Positions 25,054 to 35,914 of a stretch of 64,000 nucleotides of DNA are shown one piece after another. A model generated the notes under the pieces. The model was not told where the DNA came from, ran no database searches, and was given only the letters and a program-made list of their open reading frames with translations. A program made the position numbers and the translations under genes. Source of the DNA: Camillea tinctor (lineage: Eukaryota > Ascomycota > Sordariomycetes > Xylariales > Xylariaceae); NCBI GenBank assembly GCA_022578605.1, contig MU394102.1:62001-126000 (forward strand), written 5' to 3'. The first letter of the stretch is position 1. The number at the start of each line of letters is the position of its first letter.

Positions 25054-27149
25054 AACATCTTAATCCTTGTAGGTAATGCGAGGTTTACACGTATTTTGCC
25101 CTGTATTCAAAGTCCAATCCATTGCCCCGGATTTGCTAGGAACTTTGAATGATAGTCCGTAAAATGATGATACGAAAGAGGATACGCGTATTGGGGAATG
25201 AGAATGTAGGAGAGAATAAGCTTAAGGGAGGCGGAGGGGGAAAAAAAAAGGAACGTAAGGGAGGGGGATATGGGATGAGCCGTTCGGAACTTCGTTTCCA
25301 TTCCTGTTTTTACTACACCCCGAAGGATCGGATCAGAACTTTACAGTATTGTACCAATGTAATACCCCTCTCCCAGACCCTCCCTATACATTCATTTTCC
25401 TCCCTACCTTCTGAGTCTCCTGTTGCGTACTTATCTATTTTGGTCTCTATCTTCTGATGGTTTCAGCATCGCTGGCCACGTCCTCAACCTCCTACTTCTC
25501 TTTTACGAAGGGTTGAATTCCTGAATTGAACATTCGGTGGCAACCAGCAAGATCATAAAAAACAAAATAATAGGAAGAAAGCCGTTTACCTATACTCGTA
25601 CGGGTCGTAATGGTATGGAGCTAGGGAGGAAGGGAATATATCCACATATACGTACATGCATACCAAGGTACATATACTGGTATTCAGCACTTTTTCCGTG
25701 ATTACCACCATTTTTTTATGAAGCAAGGAAATAGCTCGTAGTTCCGGTATCTGGGAAGGAAACGGAGTTATCGTTCTCGCCCCTCTTAGTTGACTTGTTG
25801 GATATTTAGGTATCTTGCTTGTGAATATACTTGCTTGCTTAAGTTTCAGGTAGACAAGTAGGTTCATTGGAGGGGCGGGCGTTGGGCAGTTCTTCTTAAT
25901 AACGTACTAGTTAGCTAGTTCATACATCAATGATCAACACGAAGGGAAAGGGGTGGTTGTGATCGGGATATCACTTGTGTTGCGTGTGTAGCGTGAAGGT
26001 TGTGATATTGTGGGGGTAAAAAAAAAAGGGGGGGGGGAGATAGAGAGGCGGGTATGCTTGTAGGATTAGGTAGTAAGATAATAGCATTACAAGTTACTTG
26101 CTACCGAAAAAACACACATTTTTATATGTCAAAGTATTTAATCTAACCTTGGATGTATTGGAACCATACAGGGCAACCTACCTCTAGATACTACGTGTAT
26201 GCTAGTTGATCTCTTGTATTGTTGATTTTATCTGTTTCTAAAAACCATTTTCTATTATGTTACCTAATTCCTCCGCCTTCATCCTAGGTCTGACCACACT
26301 ATCATCCAGCCTCAACTCCCCTTCCCCTACCCATATGTTTCAAAAAAGAACACGGGGTTGGATTGAAAACATGCATTGATCTGATCTGATCTGATCTCAT
26401 CTAGGTTAGGTAACTTTTTGGAGATACCGGCACTGCATCATCTGGGGGAACAAATTATCCTATATATATAGGTACCTAGGTATATTTATAGTAAGTACCG
26501 ATTCCCTATCACAGAATATTTAAGGGGGGAGAAATTTAAGTATGGTATAAAGGGGATAGGGGAAATGGAGACGGCGACTTTTCCCTCGGAAGATATGAGA
26601 TGGGGAATCGTTATTGCAAGTCTAATCTACCCCCCTATCCCGTTCACCCCTCCCTATTCTCCCCCAATCCGTTGTAGAAAAAAAACCCTTCTCCGGCTCG
26701 AGGCCAGGGCGGTTGTTTCTTGGGGAGGGTAGTTTATCTATCCCAACCTATCTAAAACATATCAACGTGTGTGTATGGCAAGCTGCGAGATTTATCCTTG
26801 TTCGCTTTGCTACCTGGTTTGAAAGCCTCCTCTTGTCTGCCTATTTATTTATTTCCCCTATAATTTGGATAACCCCCTCTCATTGGTATTTGGTCACCAG
26901 GCGCTCGTCTATTAGGATGGGCCAATAACAACAGGCACTTAGAAACTTAGGTAAGTAGATTTCACGAAGTAGCCAAAGAACCTTCTATGTGCTGCTCTTC
27001 TCCATGTTCTTCTTCACCCCCCTCTCCCCTCCTACTCTCTACCCTGGCTACAAGATGTAATTGATCTATTCATGTCAGTTTTATTCAGATATGTACATTT
27101 TCCGATTTACGTAACAACACTGCGAAAGTATCGGTCCGTAGGGGTTTGT
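25054..27149. other. Convergent intergenic region, eIF4E-binding protein / sec1
   Basis: This 2.1-kb AT-rich stretch lies between two 3' ends. It contains short simple repeats (a TGATC pentamer run at 26377-26397, an A/G run at 26019-26040) and a TACCTAGGTA palindrome at 26473. I see no gene. Confidence 0.6.
26377..26397. repeat. TGATC pentamer repeat (4 copies)
   Basis: Four tandem TGATC units lie in the spacer downstream of sec1's stop codon. Confidence 0.85.
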
Positions 27150-29594
27150 CTAAGATTTCTTCATCCCGAATAGGTTCCGTTTCTTCTTCTCCTTCTCCAG
27201 TTTGTGTGGCTTCTCGCCGACGGACGAGGGTCTTAAGTCCCCTACATTCGATGTCCGGGAGGATCCTATGCTTAAATTGGCCATATGCTGTGTTGGCGGA
27301 GCAGGTGAGGGTGCCCCTCCTACCCTCGGGCCTCCTGGCAGTCCTCCTGGTGGTAGTGGCCTTTGTGCTCCCGGTGGTGGTCGTGGTGCTCCGCCGACGG
27401 GTGGTGGCGGTGCTGAAGCCATAGGTGGAGGGGGAGGGCGTTCGAATAGATGCGCAGGTGCTCGCGGTGGCGGGCGTTCCATAGGAATATCTAGCCTCCG
27501 TTTATCGACGCTCAAATCTCCCACTTGACGTACAAATAGTTGAGGGGTGAGCATATGGCTAGTCGCTAAGAAGATATCTCGGTTCATAGCCGCGCTAACC
27601 TCGTAGCATGACCGTGACTCGGAGTATGTCGCGCCACCAGCCATGAAAACGATTATGCGCTGCCTGTTCTCCTGAACGCGCCGACCAGCGCCGGCCCAGC
27701 TCGGTTTAGCTGCTCGCAGTGAACCCTGACCAATCAGTGCATCTTCGTTTGGATCCAGAGGCGGCTTTACATAAGGGAAAGCCGTCTGATCCAATGTTCC
27801 TTTGCACAGATTCTCTAGCATACACTTTACAGCAGGGTTATATCTTGACATAAAATTATCCTCTTCTATAGGGGCTTTGGTATCAATGGGAAACAGAGGT
27901 GGATGGTCCCGACGTGCATCCTTAAGTCCATGAACCGTACGACCACCAAGGAGCTCCATGTTGGTAACAATTTCGGTATCTGAGGACGGTAGTGACGCAT
28001 GCGCAAGTAATCGTTTCACGTCCTCCAATATAACGCCGTCGCGATACAGAAGGAACATGATAATCAGGCGGAGGCGATCGGATTTTGTGATGGCATCGTC
28101 GTCAAGTAGACGGACAACCGATTCCAGCACATTCTTCGGTTTCCGATTATCCTCATCCAAGCCGGTCGCCATGTTCTGCTCGATAGGGGATATTTCGGGA
28201 AGCTTGTGATGCTGAAAGATACTCATGCACTCTTGTGCCATAGTCAAATGAAGGGAATATGTTTCCTTCATTTCCTGAAATTGCGGCAGGCCAGCCATCA
28301 TATCCTTAATCGCGTTTATGCTCGTGGCCTCATTGGTTGCGTTGGTGAAGTGAGGATTTTGGTCGAGGAACTTCTGGAAGTCGCCCATCAGCTTGTCAAT
28401 GGTATCTTTCATATGCCTATGTCGATTCTCCACCCAGACTTTGTCCTTGTCGGTGAGTTCCATGTCCTTCTCCTCGGCGTCGGGAGAGCCTTCGTTGACA
28501 GTCATGTGAAACGTGGTCTTGTCCCCATCTTTGATAGGTAGAAGATCGTGGGCCATGGCCTGGTAGGTGAATTCGTGTAGCAGAGGCGCCATGAGATCCA
28601 TAGACCTATCTGTGACGATAAGAACACCTTGCGGTCTCGAGGTTGGCGGTGGGAAATTTGGATTCCACTGAGCATACTCGTCCAGCTCCTCAGAAATGAA
28701 CCGAGCAAGGTGCGAGGCCAGTACGGCAGCTTCGTGTGTAGGGTTTTTTGGACGATAGTAACGAACCTTGGGGTATTCTCCCAGAGATACGCACAAACCA
28801 GTAACCTGTACGTCGCAATATCAGCTCAACTGGTCAACTCGGGCGGGAGCAAGTCTAGACAGTTCTGGCAAACCTTTTGAGCAAGGTCCTGCATGTGCTT
28901 CCTTATGAGCCCATTGCAAGCCGGATGATACAAGATGGGGAAGCTCCAGGGGTCCTTGAAAGTAACAAGATGCGATTCCCGGGGGAAGTAGTCGACGGAA
29001 AGGGTTTGGAAGCCGGCTATCTGCTGTTTTGCCAAGGCAGAACCATCTATGCGCCTCCTCAACTGGGGGTCGAGGACAGCAGTCCATACCAGGAAACACC
29101 TCTTGTATCTGCGTCGTTCAACGTCGGCCATGAAACAGTCCACGATGTGTGGTTGGGGCGACAGGATGTATATTGCGTCCATGGACGGGTTCGGTTCCCT
29201 TCGCTCCTCGATCCGCTCGATATCTGTAGGACATTCCTCAGCGAATGCGCCCGAAGCGGAGCAGCTAGGCGGTCACGTACTGGCAATATTGTAGTTGAGA
29301 ATGTCATCTTCCTTGGCGACACCGTCGATGAGTTTCTTGGAGTTCTCATCCAGCACCAGAACTTTCCACTATACAGCCAAATCTGTCAGCATTTCAGGGG
29401 CTAGCAGTAGCAGGAGGTGGGTTTGGAACTCACATCTCCACCAGTGATATGTTTAATGGTATCTATGATAACTATTTTGGAGGTAGAATCGACATGTCAG
29501 CTATGTGCCCGGCTAAGCTGCAATAAAAGGGGGGAGGTATATAAAGTGTGTGTGCCTCACTGTCGCGTTGTTCTTGAATTACGGACACCCCCAT
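27150..29594 (-). CDS. sec1: Sec1/Munc18 family exocytosis protein
   Basis: This SM protein binds assembled exocytic SNAREs (Sso/Sec9/Snc in yeast) and promotes fusion of secretory vesicles at growth sites. Five exons, 29594-29561, 29471-29434, 29368-29281, 29223-28874 and 28805-27150, give about 721 residues. The start reads MGVSVIQEQRD. Family landmarks are HITGGDWKVLVLDE, MDAIYILSPQ, FPRESHLVTFKDPWSFP, GEYPKVRYYRP, LIVTDRSMDLMAPLLHEFTY and RIIVFMAGGATYSE. After about residue 610 comes a fungal-type proline-rich tail (RPPPRAP, PPPPPMAS, PPPVGGAP), then a short lysine-rich end. Such a tail is absent from animal Munc18 and could bind SH3 or profilin-like partners, which is inference. Each splice junction restores a conserved stretch, so the model is strong. 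Confidence 0.96.
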
Positions 29595-29838
29595 CCTGGG
29601 ATATATTTTCCCGGCCTTGAGCCAGGCTGTAAAGGAGGACGAGCACAAGCACGACGCGTCACAACCGGATCGGTACGATTCATAAGAAGGTGGAAAGCCA
29701 GGTTACAGGAGAGGTTTGAAAACGTCTGGTGGACTGGTCTCTCTATCTTCGTGTTGAAAGACAATTTGATATTGGTTGGCGGGTTAAAGTGATTGATTGG
29801 ATTGATTGGGCAATTGTTGGTCTTGGGGGGTCTCGATC

Positions 29839-29880
29839 GATTTGGATTTGGATTTGGATTTGGATTTGGATTTGGATTTG
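29839..29880. repeat. GATTTG hexamer microsatellite (about 7 copies)
   Basis: Seven contiguous GATTTG units lie about 245 bp upstream of the sec1 start. This is not the TTAGGG telomere unit and has no spacers. Confidence 0.93.
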
Positions 29881-30080
29881 CAGATATCGCTTTGAGCTGA
29901 GTTTTGACGAGGCTGTCCTCAATATTGTGTAAATGTAGATAGATAGACAGACAAATAGATAAGTGAAAGCGTAATAACCTTAGTACTAGATAAGTAACCT
30001 AACCTTAGTAGTAAAGTATGTAAGCAGTAGCTGCAGCAACAGCAAATAGAATATAAAGGGTTAGATAAGGAGAGAATGGT

Positions 30081-30136
30081 CGGTATCGGTGTCGGTGTCG
30101 GTGTCGGTGTTGGTATTGGTGTTGGTGTTGGTGTTA
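30081..30136. repeat. GGTGTC/GGTGTT hexamer microsatellite
   Basis: About nine hexamers follow the consensus GGTRTY, the left ones ending TC and the right ones TT. That pattern fits replication slippage followed by homogenisation. Confidence 0.9.
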
Positions 30137-30835
30137 TAGCGTTGGTAAGTACAAGTTAGGTAGGTTAGGTATTGTATTGTATGGTAAAGTATTTCTTTCG
30201 TTGGGAGGTGGACACGTTCTAAACCAGACAGAATCAGGTTCTCTTAATCCTTGGCCTTAGCGGGGTTTCAGAACCTCAAATGCGACGACTTCTATGTACA
30301 CACTACATACTATTATGCATTTGAGCCCCAAAGGTAGCCCCAATACTCCGTACATTCCCCAATACATTCCCCCCTACCGCCGCTACGGTTGAACAAGACT
30401 GACAAGGTACACTACAGTTAAGTATTTTTTTAGATCCAGATCACCTATCGGGTTTAGCGTCCCGACTATGAAGTGAACAAGGTTGATAGCAGAATACACT
30501 AACTCCTCTACGTTAAACCGATCTGTGCCAGGAGATATATGCACAATGACTACTAACTAAACTTACTTCACTGTCTAACACCTGACTACCTAATCGTTTA
30601 GGTAAATAGATAACCTAACCTAGGTAGTTAGTATATTGGGATGGTTGATTAATGAGTATCGGATGGCAATGTACCTATTACATAAATCCTTCGGTTGAAA
30701 ATTCTAGAAAGCTGGTGATCTGACTTCGACCATCGAAAAAAAAAAAAAAAGGAGATAGGAGGGAGCATAGACTGAGGTCCCGTATCTTCTTTTTCTGTGC
30801 ATCAATAAATAAATCGCAGTGCAGTTCCCTTTGTC

Positions 30836-31546
30836 TTATCCAGGTCCCAAGTACTTCTCCACCTCCGAATTACCATAAAACTGGTGCCTCAGTCTCTCGT
30901 GCCGCCGCTTGTCCTCCTCTGCCATTTTGCGTACCTTTTTCGCGTCGAGCTTCTGGACTTTTTCTTTCTTAGGTGGCAGGTTTTTAGGCACCTTGACTCC
31001 TATACCTAGATTATCGTTCTTGGGCGTTACTTTGATAGGGTGCTGCATTCCTTGCTCCAAGGCCCCAAGTCCTCGTCGCGAATCTAGATCCCAACCCTGG
31101 GACTGCAACACGCCCAAACCCATGCGAGAACGGTCTACGGCTGAAGGGGGGTGCGAGTGGGTCATGCATACTTGATGTGCTATGGACGCTTCATGCGGCC
31201 GACTCGTTGTCTTTTCCTCCGTTTTCCCCGTGTCTATAGTCCCCAGCTTTGCGTTTTCGTTCTCGTTCACCGGCAAGCTACAGACCTCACATATCTTAGG
31301 CGCGTCTTTGTCAGCCTGTTCTTTCGCAGCAGCCGTACTTGTTTCCTTGGGCAAGACTATGCTGAGGTACAGGTCCGACACGGATTTGGATGGTTTTGGA
31401 GTTGTGTTTTCCTCCGTGGAGTTCAGAGGGCCCGAAGAAGCAGGCACAAAGACCACCCGCTTGCGTTTAAGTCCCGAACCGAACGGGCGTTTGTGTTGAA
31501 GTGGTACATCATCATACTCATCGTGATCAGACTCGTTAGACGTCAT
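30836..31546 (-). CDS. G-patch domain protein with Cys/His cluster
   Basis: This single-exon 236-residue protein has a G-patch (about residues 141-183). Its core reads GWDLDSRRGLG, then EQG, HPI and NLGIG, matching the glycine pattern of G-patches that activate DEAH-type RNA helicases or bind RNA. Upstream are a CxxC (C86, C89) and an H124, C127, H130 cluster that could bind zinc. The last ~50 residues are Lys/Arg-rich and probably helical, ending RHQFYGNSEVEKYLGPG. The arrangement resembles fungal proteins loosely related to GPANK1. The partner helicase is unknown. Prp22 is encoded 14 kb away, but that is no evidence of pairing. A basic KRKR near residue 27 may act in nuclear import. Confidence 0.8.
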   Translation of the reverse strand: MTSNESDHDEYDDVPLQHKRPFGSGLKRKRVVFVPASSGPLNSTEENTTPKPSKSVSDLYLSIVLPKETSTAAAKEQADKDAPKICEVCSLPVNENENAKLGTIDTGKTEEKTTSRPHEASIAHQVCMTHSHPPSAVDRSRMGLGVLQSQGWDLDSRRGLGALEQGMQHPIKVTPKNDNLGIGVKVPKNLPPKKEKVQKLDAKKVRKMAEEDKRRHERLRHQFYGNSEVEKYLGPG

Positions 31547-32030
31547 GTTGGTAGAAAATATGAGTTGATGAAAGTAGGCAGGGGCTAAAATAATAGTGAG
31601 GTAAGGAGAAGTGGTAGTTACTTAAGTAGTACTTATGTAGATACAGTACTAATATGGCAGGCGATAAGTAGTATAACCCGAAAATGTTACGGTGGAAAGG
31701 TAAAAAATGCAGATGCGGCGAATTGATGCAGGCACTCAAACCTTAAAATAGATCCCTGTCATGGATTCCGCAAATATTCTGCAGCCTAACAAATTCTAAC
31801 AACTACGTGTACATTTACTTAGGTTACGTACTTATGTACTCAACCTACCTAGTTACTAGGTTCCACTACCTTTCTACTTCCTACCAACTTTAGGTAATCG
31901 ACCTTATTACCTAGGTATTACATAGGCGCAATAATGTCTTGAAGCCCCTTATATTTTTCTTTCCTTCCCCCTTTTTTTTTCTCTTTCGTCACGAGACCTA
32001 TACTTTCCTTCTCGTATATCCTAAACCACC
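31547..32030. promoter_or_regulatory. Divergent promoter region, G-patch gene / SDR gene
   Basis: The 484 bp between the two start codons is AT-rich with a TACCTAGGTA palindrome at 31908. A pyrimidine-rich stretch just precedes the SDR start. Confidence 0.5.
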
Positions 32031-33299
32031 ATGCCTCTCCCTTTCATATACGAGACCTTCGTCAATGGTATTCCGGAATGGGTACCCGGTTGGGCCAGAG
32101 ACCCATGGACGCTATTCCAAGTCGTCGCCGTCCTCGGCAGTCTGTACTTGATAAAAATGTATAGTAGTGGGAGGACAAATCCGGCCGAGAAGAACATGCA
32201 CGGAAGGGTGGTTATGATTACAGGTGGAACTTCAGGTATAGGAGCTGCGACGACACGAGAGTTAGCTTCGCGAGGAGCCCAGATCGTCCTCCTCACTCGT
32301 TTACCGCCGTCAAACCCCTTCCTAGCCGATTACATCGGAGAACTGCGCGAGTCGACCAAGAACGAGATGATCTACGCCGAACAAGTCGACCTTACTTCCA
32401 CGCATAGTATACGCCAATTCGCTACCAAATGGATCGACAACTCGCCGCCTCGACGATTGGATATGATCATCCTGTGCGCCGCAACGCTTATACCGCCTGG
32501 AAAGGCACGAACACAGACGGACGAAGGCATTGAGGAGATGTGGATGGTCAACTACCTTGCCAACTTCCACCTTCTTAGCATTCTAAGCCCGGCCCTCCGA
32601 GCACAGCCTTTCGACCGCGACGTCCGAGTTATTATCCCCACATGCTCGTCATACATTGCCTCGCCACCACTCACGGATGCCCTGGCCAAGAAGCAATGGT
32701 CGCCTAAGAAAGCATATGCTCGAAGCAAGCTTGCTTTGATGGTGTTCGGCCAGGCGCTTCAGAAGCAGCTAGATGTCTACAAGAGGCCGGATGGGCTCCC
32801 CATGAATACACGGGTTTTCTTTGTAGATCCAGGGCTGGCACGCACGCCCGGAATGCGACGGTGGCTTACGAGGGGGTCGATTTTGGGCCTCTCCGTCTAT
32901 CTAGTCTCTTATTTCCTACCTTGGCTCTTGTTGAAGAGCCCGGAGATGGGTGCACAGTCGATTCTATATGCGGCCATGGAGGCCAGCTTAGTCAGAGGGC
33001 CGGGAGGGAAGCTTATCAAGGAGTGCATGGAAGTGGATTACGCAAGGATGGAGATCAAGAACGAAGAGGTTGCCAAGCAGCTTTGGGAGGCAAGCGAGAA
33101 GCTGATTGAAAAGACGGAGAAGGAACAGGCAGCGCTACGGGCGCTCGAAAAGAAGGCTCGAGAGGAGAACGAGAAGCAGAAGAAGGAGATGGAAAAGAAG
33201 GAGGAGATTGAGGCCTTAGCAGCTGCTATAAAGAAGGGAAAGAAAGAAGCAGAGAAGAAGCCATCAAGGAAACAGCGGAAGCAGGCAAATAATTCATGA
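32031..33299 (+). CDS. Membrane-anchored short-chain dehydrogenase/reductase
   Basis: This 422-residue single-exon protein has an N-terminal hydrophobic anchor (about residues 26-43) and a classical SDR fold. The nucleotide-binding motif TGGTSGIG is at 64-71, a serine-rich CSSYIAS strand lies around 205, and the catalytic YARSK has Tyr229 and Lys233. The loop LCAATLIPPG replaces the usual NNAG. The last ~75 residues form a highly charged Lys/Glu coiled coil ending in a basic tail (KPSRKQRKQ). Its substrate cannot be read from sequence. Retinol-dehydrogenase-like and yeast Env9-like lipid-droplet oxidoreductases are the nearest named relatives I can suggest. The start fits the leader, with ACCATGC and a pyrimidine-rich upstream stretch. 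Confidence 0.85.
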   Translation: MPLPFIYETFVNGIPEWVPGWARDPWTLFQVVAVLGSLYLIKMYSSGRTNPAEKNMHGRVVMITGGTSGIGAATTRELASRGAQIVLLTRLPPSNPFLADYIGELRESTKNEMIYAEQVDLTSTHSIRQFATKWIDNSPPRRLDMIILCAATLIPPGKARTQTDEGIEEMWMVNYLANFHLLSILSPALRAQPFDRDVRVIIPTCSSYIASPPLTDALAKKQWSPKKAYARSKLALMVFGQALQKQLDVYKRPDGLPMNTRVFFVDPGLARTPGMRRWLTRGSILGLSVYLVSYFLPWLLLKSPEMGAQSILYAAMEASLVRGPGGKLIKECMEVDYARMEIKNEEVAKQLWEASEKLIEKTEKEQAALRALEKKAREENEKQKKEMEKKEEIEALAAAIKKGKKEAEKKPSRKQRKQANNS

Positions 33300-34288
33300 A
33301 GAGGAGGTTAATGTGAGGGTCATGATGATGTCGGATTATGAGGGTATATAAAATGGTATATAAACGAAGTCTCTTGAGCATATGGAATTCTGTATGCGGC
33401 GGAGGGAGCTAATGCTATACAAAGAGCAAGTGACTACCAAGAGAGCGGGGATGGTTTTGGTTAACCGACCACCGTTGAACAATTTGAAGCTACTACCTAG
33501 ACATAAGTACTAGTACTAATAGTATCATATGCAGCTAGCTCTGCAGTGCGCGGTTCAGCATAACTAAGTTTGCAATAGCATGTAGCTGACTTGGCAGCTT
33601 GGATATATACCTAGGTACCTACTAGGTAGGAACATAGCTTGGGTTTACGTAAGCGCATGGGATAATTCGACGGTATGATGTCCTATTTTCCTATAGGTTT
33701 AGGTTTAGTAGCTGGTATTGACTACTAATTAACCTATCCTTAACCTAGCTTGCCTTCTCCGCAATTTGGGGATTGGGGAATGGGGAAAGGAGAGACGAAA
33801 GACAAGAAACAACGGGAACTCTGCCGAGCGTTGGCTAGGCCAAACTCCTCCTCTACCGCAAGGATGATATACTATTTGTTATTTCGGGCTAGGATTGGCT
33901 TCCCGAGCGGGCATTGTTCGGCATGTCCAGTGCGTAGATCAATAGGTAGTACTTAGCCTTAAATACGTAAGTATGAATAGATAAGTTGGGAAGTTCTTTA
34001 TAAAACTCTGCTAACCTAATAATTACCAGCATTAAACTTAACTTCCTTGCCACGATCAATTATAGGTGTAGCTACGCCGAAGGTGTAAGCCGGTATATGT
34101 CAATATAACAACTTACATGACCTCAACTACTGACATCCATTACCCTAACCTACATAATACAACAATACTACACTACTGAGCATTGTCAATTAGAAAGTAA
34201 TTGATCTATTTTTTTGGTTTTATTTTTTATTCCTTTTTTTGTTTGTTCACGATCAGTTATCATTAAAAAATAAGAAAAACTCTGAACA
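33300..34288. other. Intergenic region between SDR and small serine-rich gene
   Basis: Nearly 1 kb of AT-rich DNA holds a TACCTAGGTA palindrome at 33608 beside further CTAGGTA-like units. I see no convincing gene. The 68-codon frame at 33750-33956 has no coding features. Confidence 0.55.
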
Positions 34289-35008
34289 ATGCTTCGGCAC
34301 TCGGCATCCCAGGTCTTCGGCTCCAAGCACCCAGCTCTGACACGTGCGAGCGCAAATGACGACAGGACACCACCGCCGGCGTGGGCATGGGGGATTAGTA
34401 GCGGAAACAGTAGAATGGTAACTCAACAGCAGCAGCCACCAAACTTCTTATCTCAGGTTCGTATAAACCAATACATTCCCCGGTCTAAGAACTAAGACAT
34501 ATTAATCCACCTACCCTGCCTACTATCTCTCTTATTCCTTTTTCCCCAATTACAACCTCGGCATCTTCATATTTTACTCCTTCCCTCTCCTCTAAGAAGT
34601 GCGAATCCAAGCAGCCATTCTAACTTACACCACTCTCTCCCTCTCGCCCCCTCTTCTATCTAGGCTCAGACACAAGCGCAATACGGAGAACCATTCTTAG
34701 CTCAGGACCCGATGTTATTCGGCCCGGGAGGTCCGATGTCAATGACCACGATGCCGTATAGAACATCATCCACAGCCAACCCCGCTAGCAGCAGCAGCAG
34801 CAGCAGCAGCAAAGAGGCAGAAGCAAAGGGCATGATGGCGATGATGGTGATAACCGCCGCGAGCCGCCACCCCGTCTTCTTCACCGAGCGCCTGCACCCT
34901 TCCCCCTTCGTGCTCGACGCCGCTGCCATAACCAGCCCCGTCGCGCACGGCTACGTGTACCACGAGAACCAGAGGCGCGCCGACGGGGCGATCCCGGCTA
35001 TGTTATAG
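34289..35008 (+). CDS. Small fungal protein of unknown function (two exons)
   Basis: Exons 34289-34456 and 34664-35008 join in frame (donor GTTCGT, acceptor TCTAG) to about 170 residues. I do not recognise the family. The N-terminus (MLRHSASQVFGSKH) is basic, hydroxylated and lacks early acidic residues, as in mitochondrial presequences, but this is only suggestive. The middle has a QQQQ stretch and a run of eight serines encoded by AGC repeats. The C-terminal half (VITAASRHPVFFTERLHPSPFVLDAAA, then HGYVYHENQRRADGA) has higher GC content and looks properly coding. The GTTCGT donor is weak, so the first exon could differ. It converges on the VAMP7-like gene. Confidence 0.6.
34787..34810 (+). 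repeat. AGC trinucleotide repeat (8 copies, coding)
   Basis: Eight AGC units encode an octaserine inside the small unknown protein. The length is likely to vary between strains. Confidence 0.93.
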
Positions 35009-35914
35009 AGGAAAATGCGAAGGAAAGGGAGGTAGGAGAGGTGCCGGTTTCTCGTGGGGTTTTGGAAGATTTCCCTGGGAGAAGAAGGGAAGAGAAGAGA
35101 GGGGTGGCAAAAACGAAAGACTCCTCTGTTTGTACTTAGGGGAGGAGAAAGGGAGAGAGAAGGAAGGGAAGAAACTACACCACTTCCTAGGAAGGCACAA
35201 TGGATGGGGCAAATCCGAGATTGGAAATTCAACGATGCCTCTCCTCTCAGGCGATTTGTACGAGAACGACGGAATGGTTCAGTTTATCTTATATATAGGC
35301 ACATACATATATATACATATTCAAGTGTTAGGGGTCATCTTTGGGAGGCAACAATACATATATGAACATTCACGGAAGCTTTCTTTTTATAAAAATATAA
35401 TTTCTATGATAGCACGTATCCTCGAGATGTGTAAAGGAGAAGGATGATATTCCTGTATGTACAAATTGTAATACACTGTGAAAGAACCTCCTGGTATCGA
35501 GATGTTGGCCCACAACAGCAACGAAAAAGGCTAAAGGGAGGGAAACCAAAGAAAATGGAATAGTAAAAATAAATAAATAATAAAAAAAGGACATCTCTCG
35601 CTATTGTTTTTAACTCCTTGTGCCCCTACTAGACCCCTTAAGTTTAGATAATAATAATAAAAGAGGTGAGGAAAAAGAGAAAAGGTATCCCTTTCAGTAA
35701 GAACCTTGAGTAACCCTCGAGACCCAATTCCTATAATCGCCGCCGTAGAGGTTGTTCCTTTTTTTTTTCTTCCTTAAAAATAGGGTAACGTTATTTTCTT
35801 GGTGGAATCCCAACCATAATCTTGCGATCCGACGACTTGAAGGTTGTTCCAACCCTTCCATGTTCGCCTCTGTTATCTTCATTTGTCCTCCCAAATCTTC
35901 GTTTCCCAGACAGC
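35009..35914. other. Convergent intergenic region with 3' ends
   Basis: This is AT-rich and purine-rich DNA between the small unknown gene and the VAMP7-like gene, with poly-A and poly-T runs (35580, 35760). No gene is seen. Confidence 0.6.

Larger units (their letters stand above)
29595..30835. other. Intergenic region between sec1 and the G-patch gene
   Basis: The first part is sec1 leader and promoter (minus strand), with two hexamer microsatellites. The rest is AT-rich, including a poly-A tract near 30736-30750. No coding frame is convincing. Confidence 0.6.

Noticed and set aside
29839..30136. Hexamer arrays as CRISPR-like or telomeric repeats
   Set aside because: Units are contiguous 6-mers without spacers and differ from TTAGGG. 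They are simple microsatellites in a eukaryotic genome.
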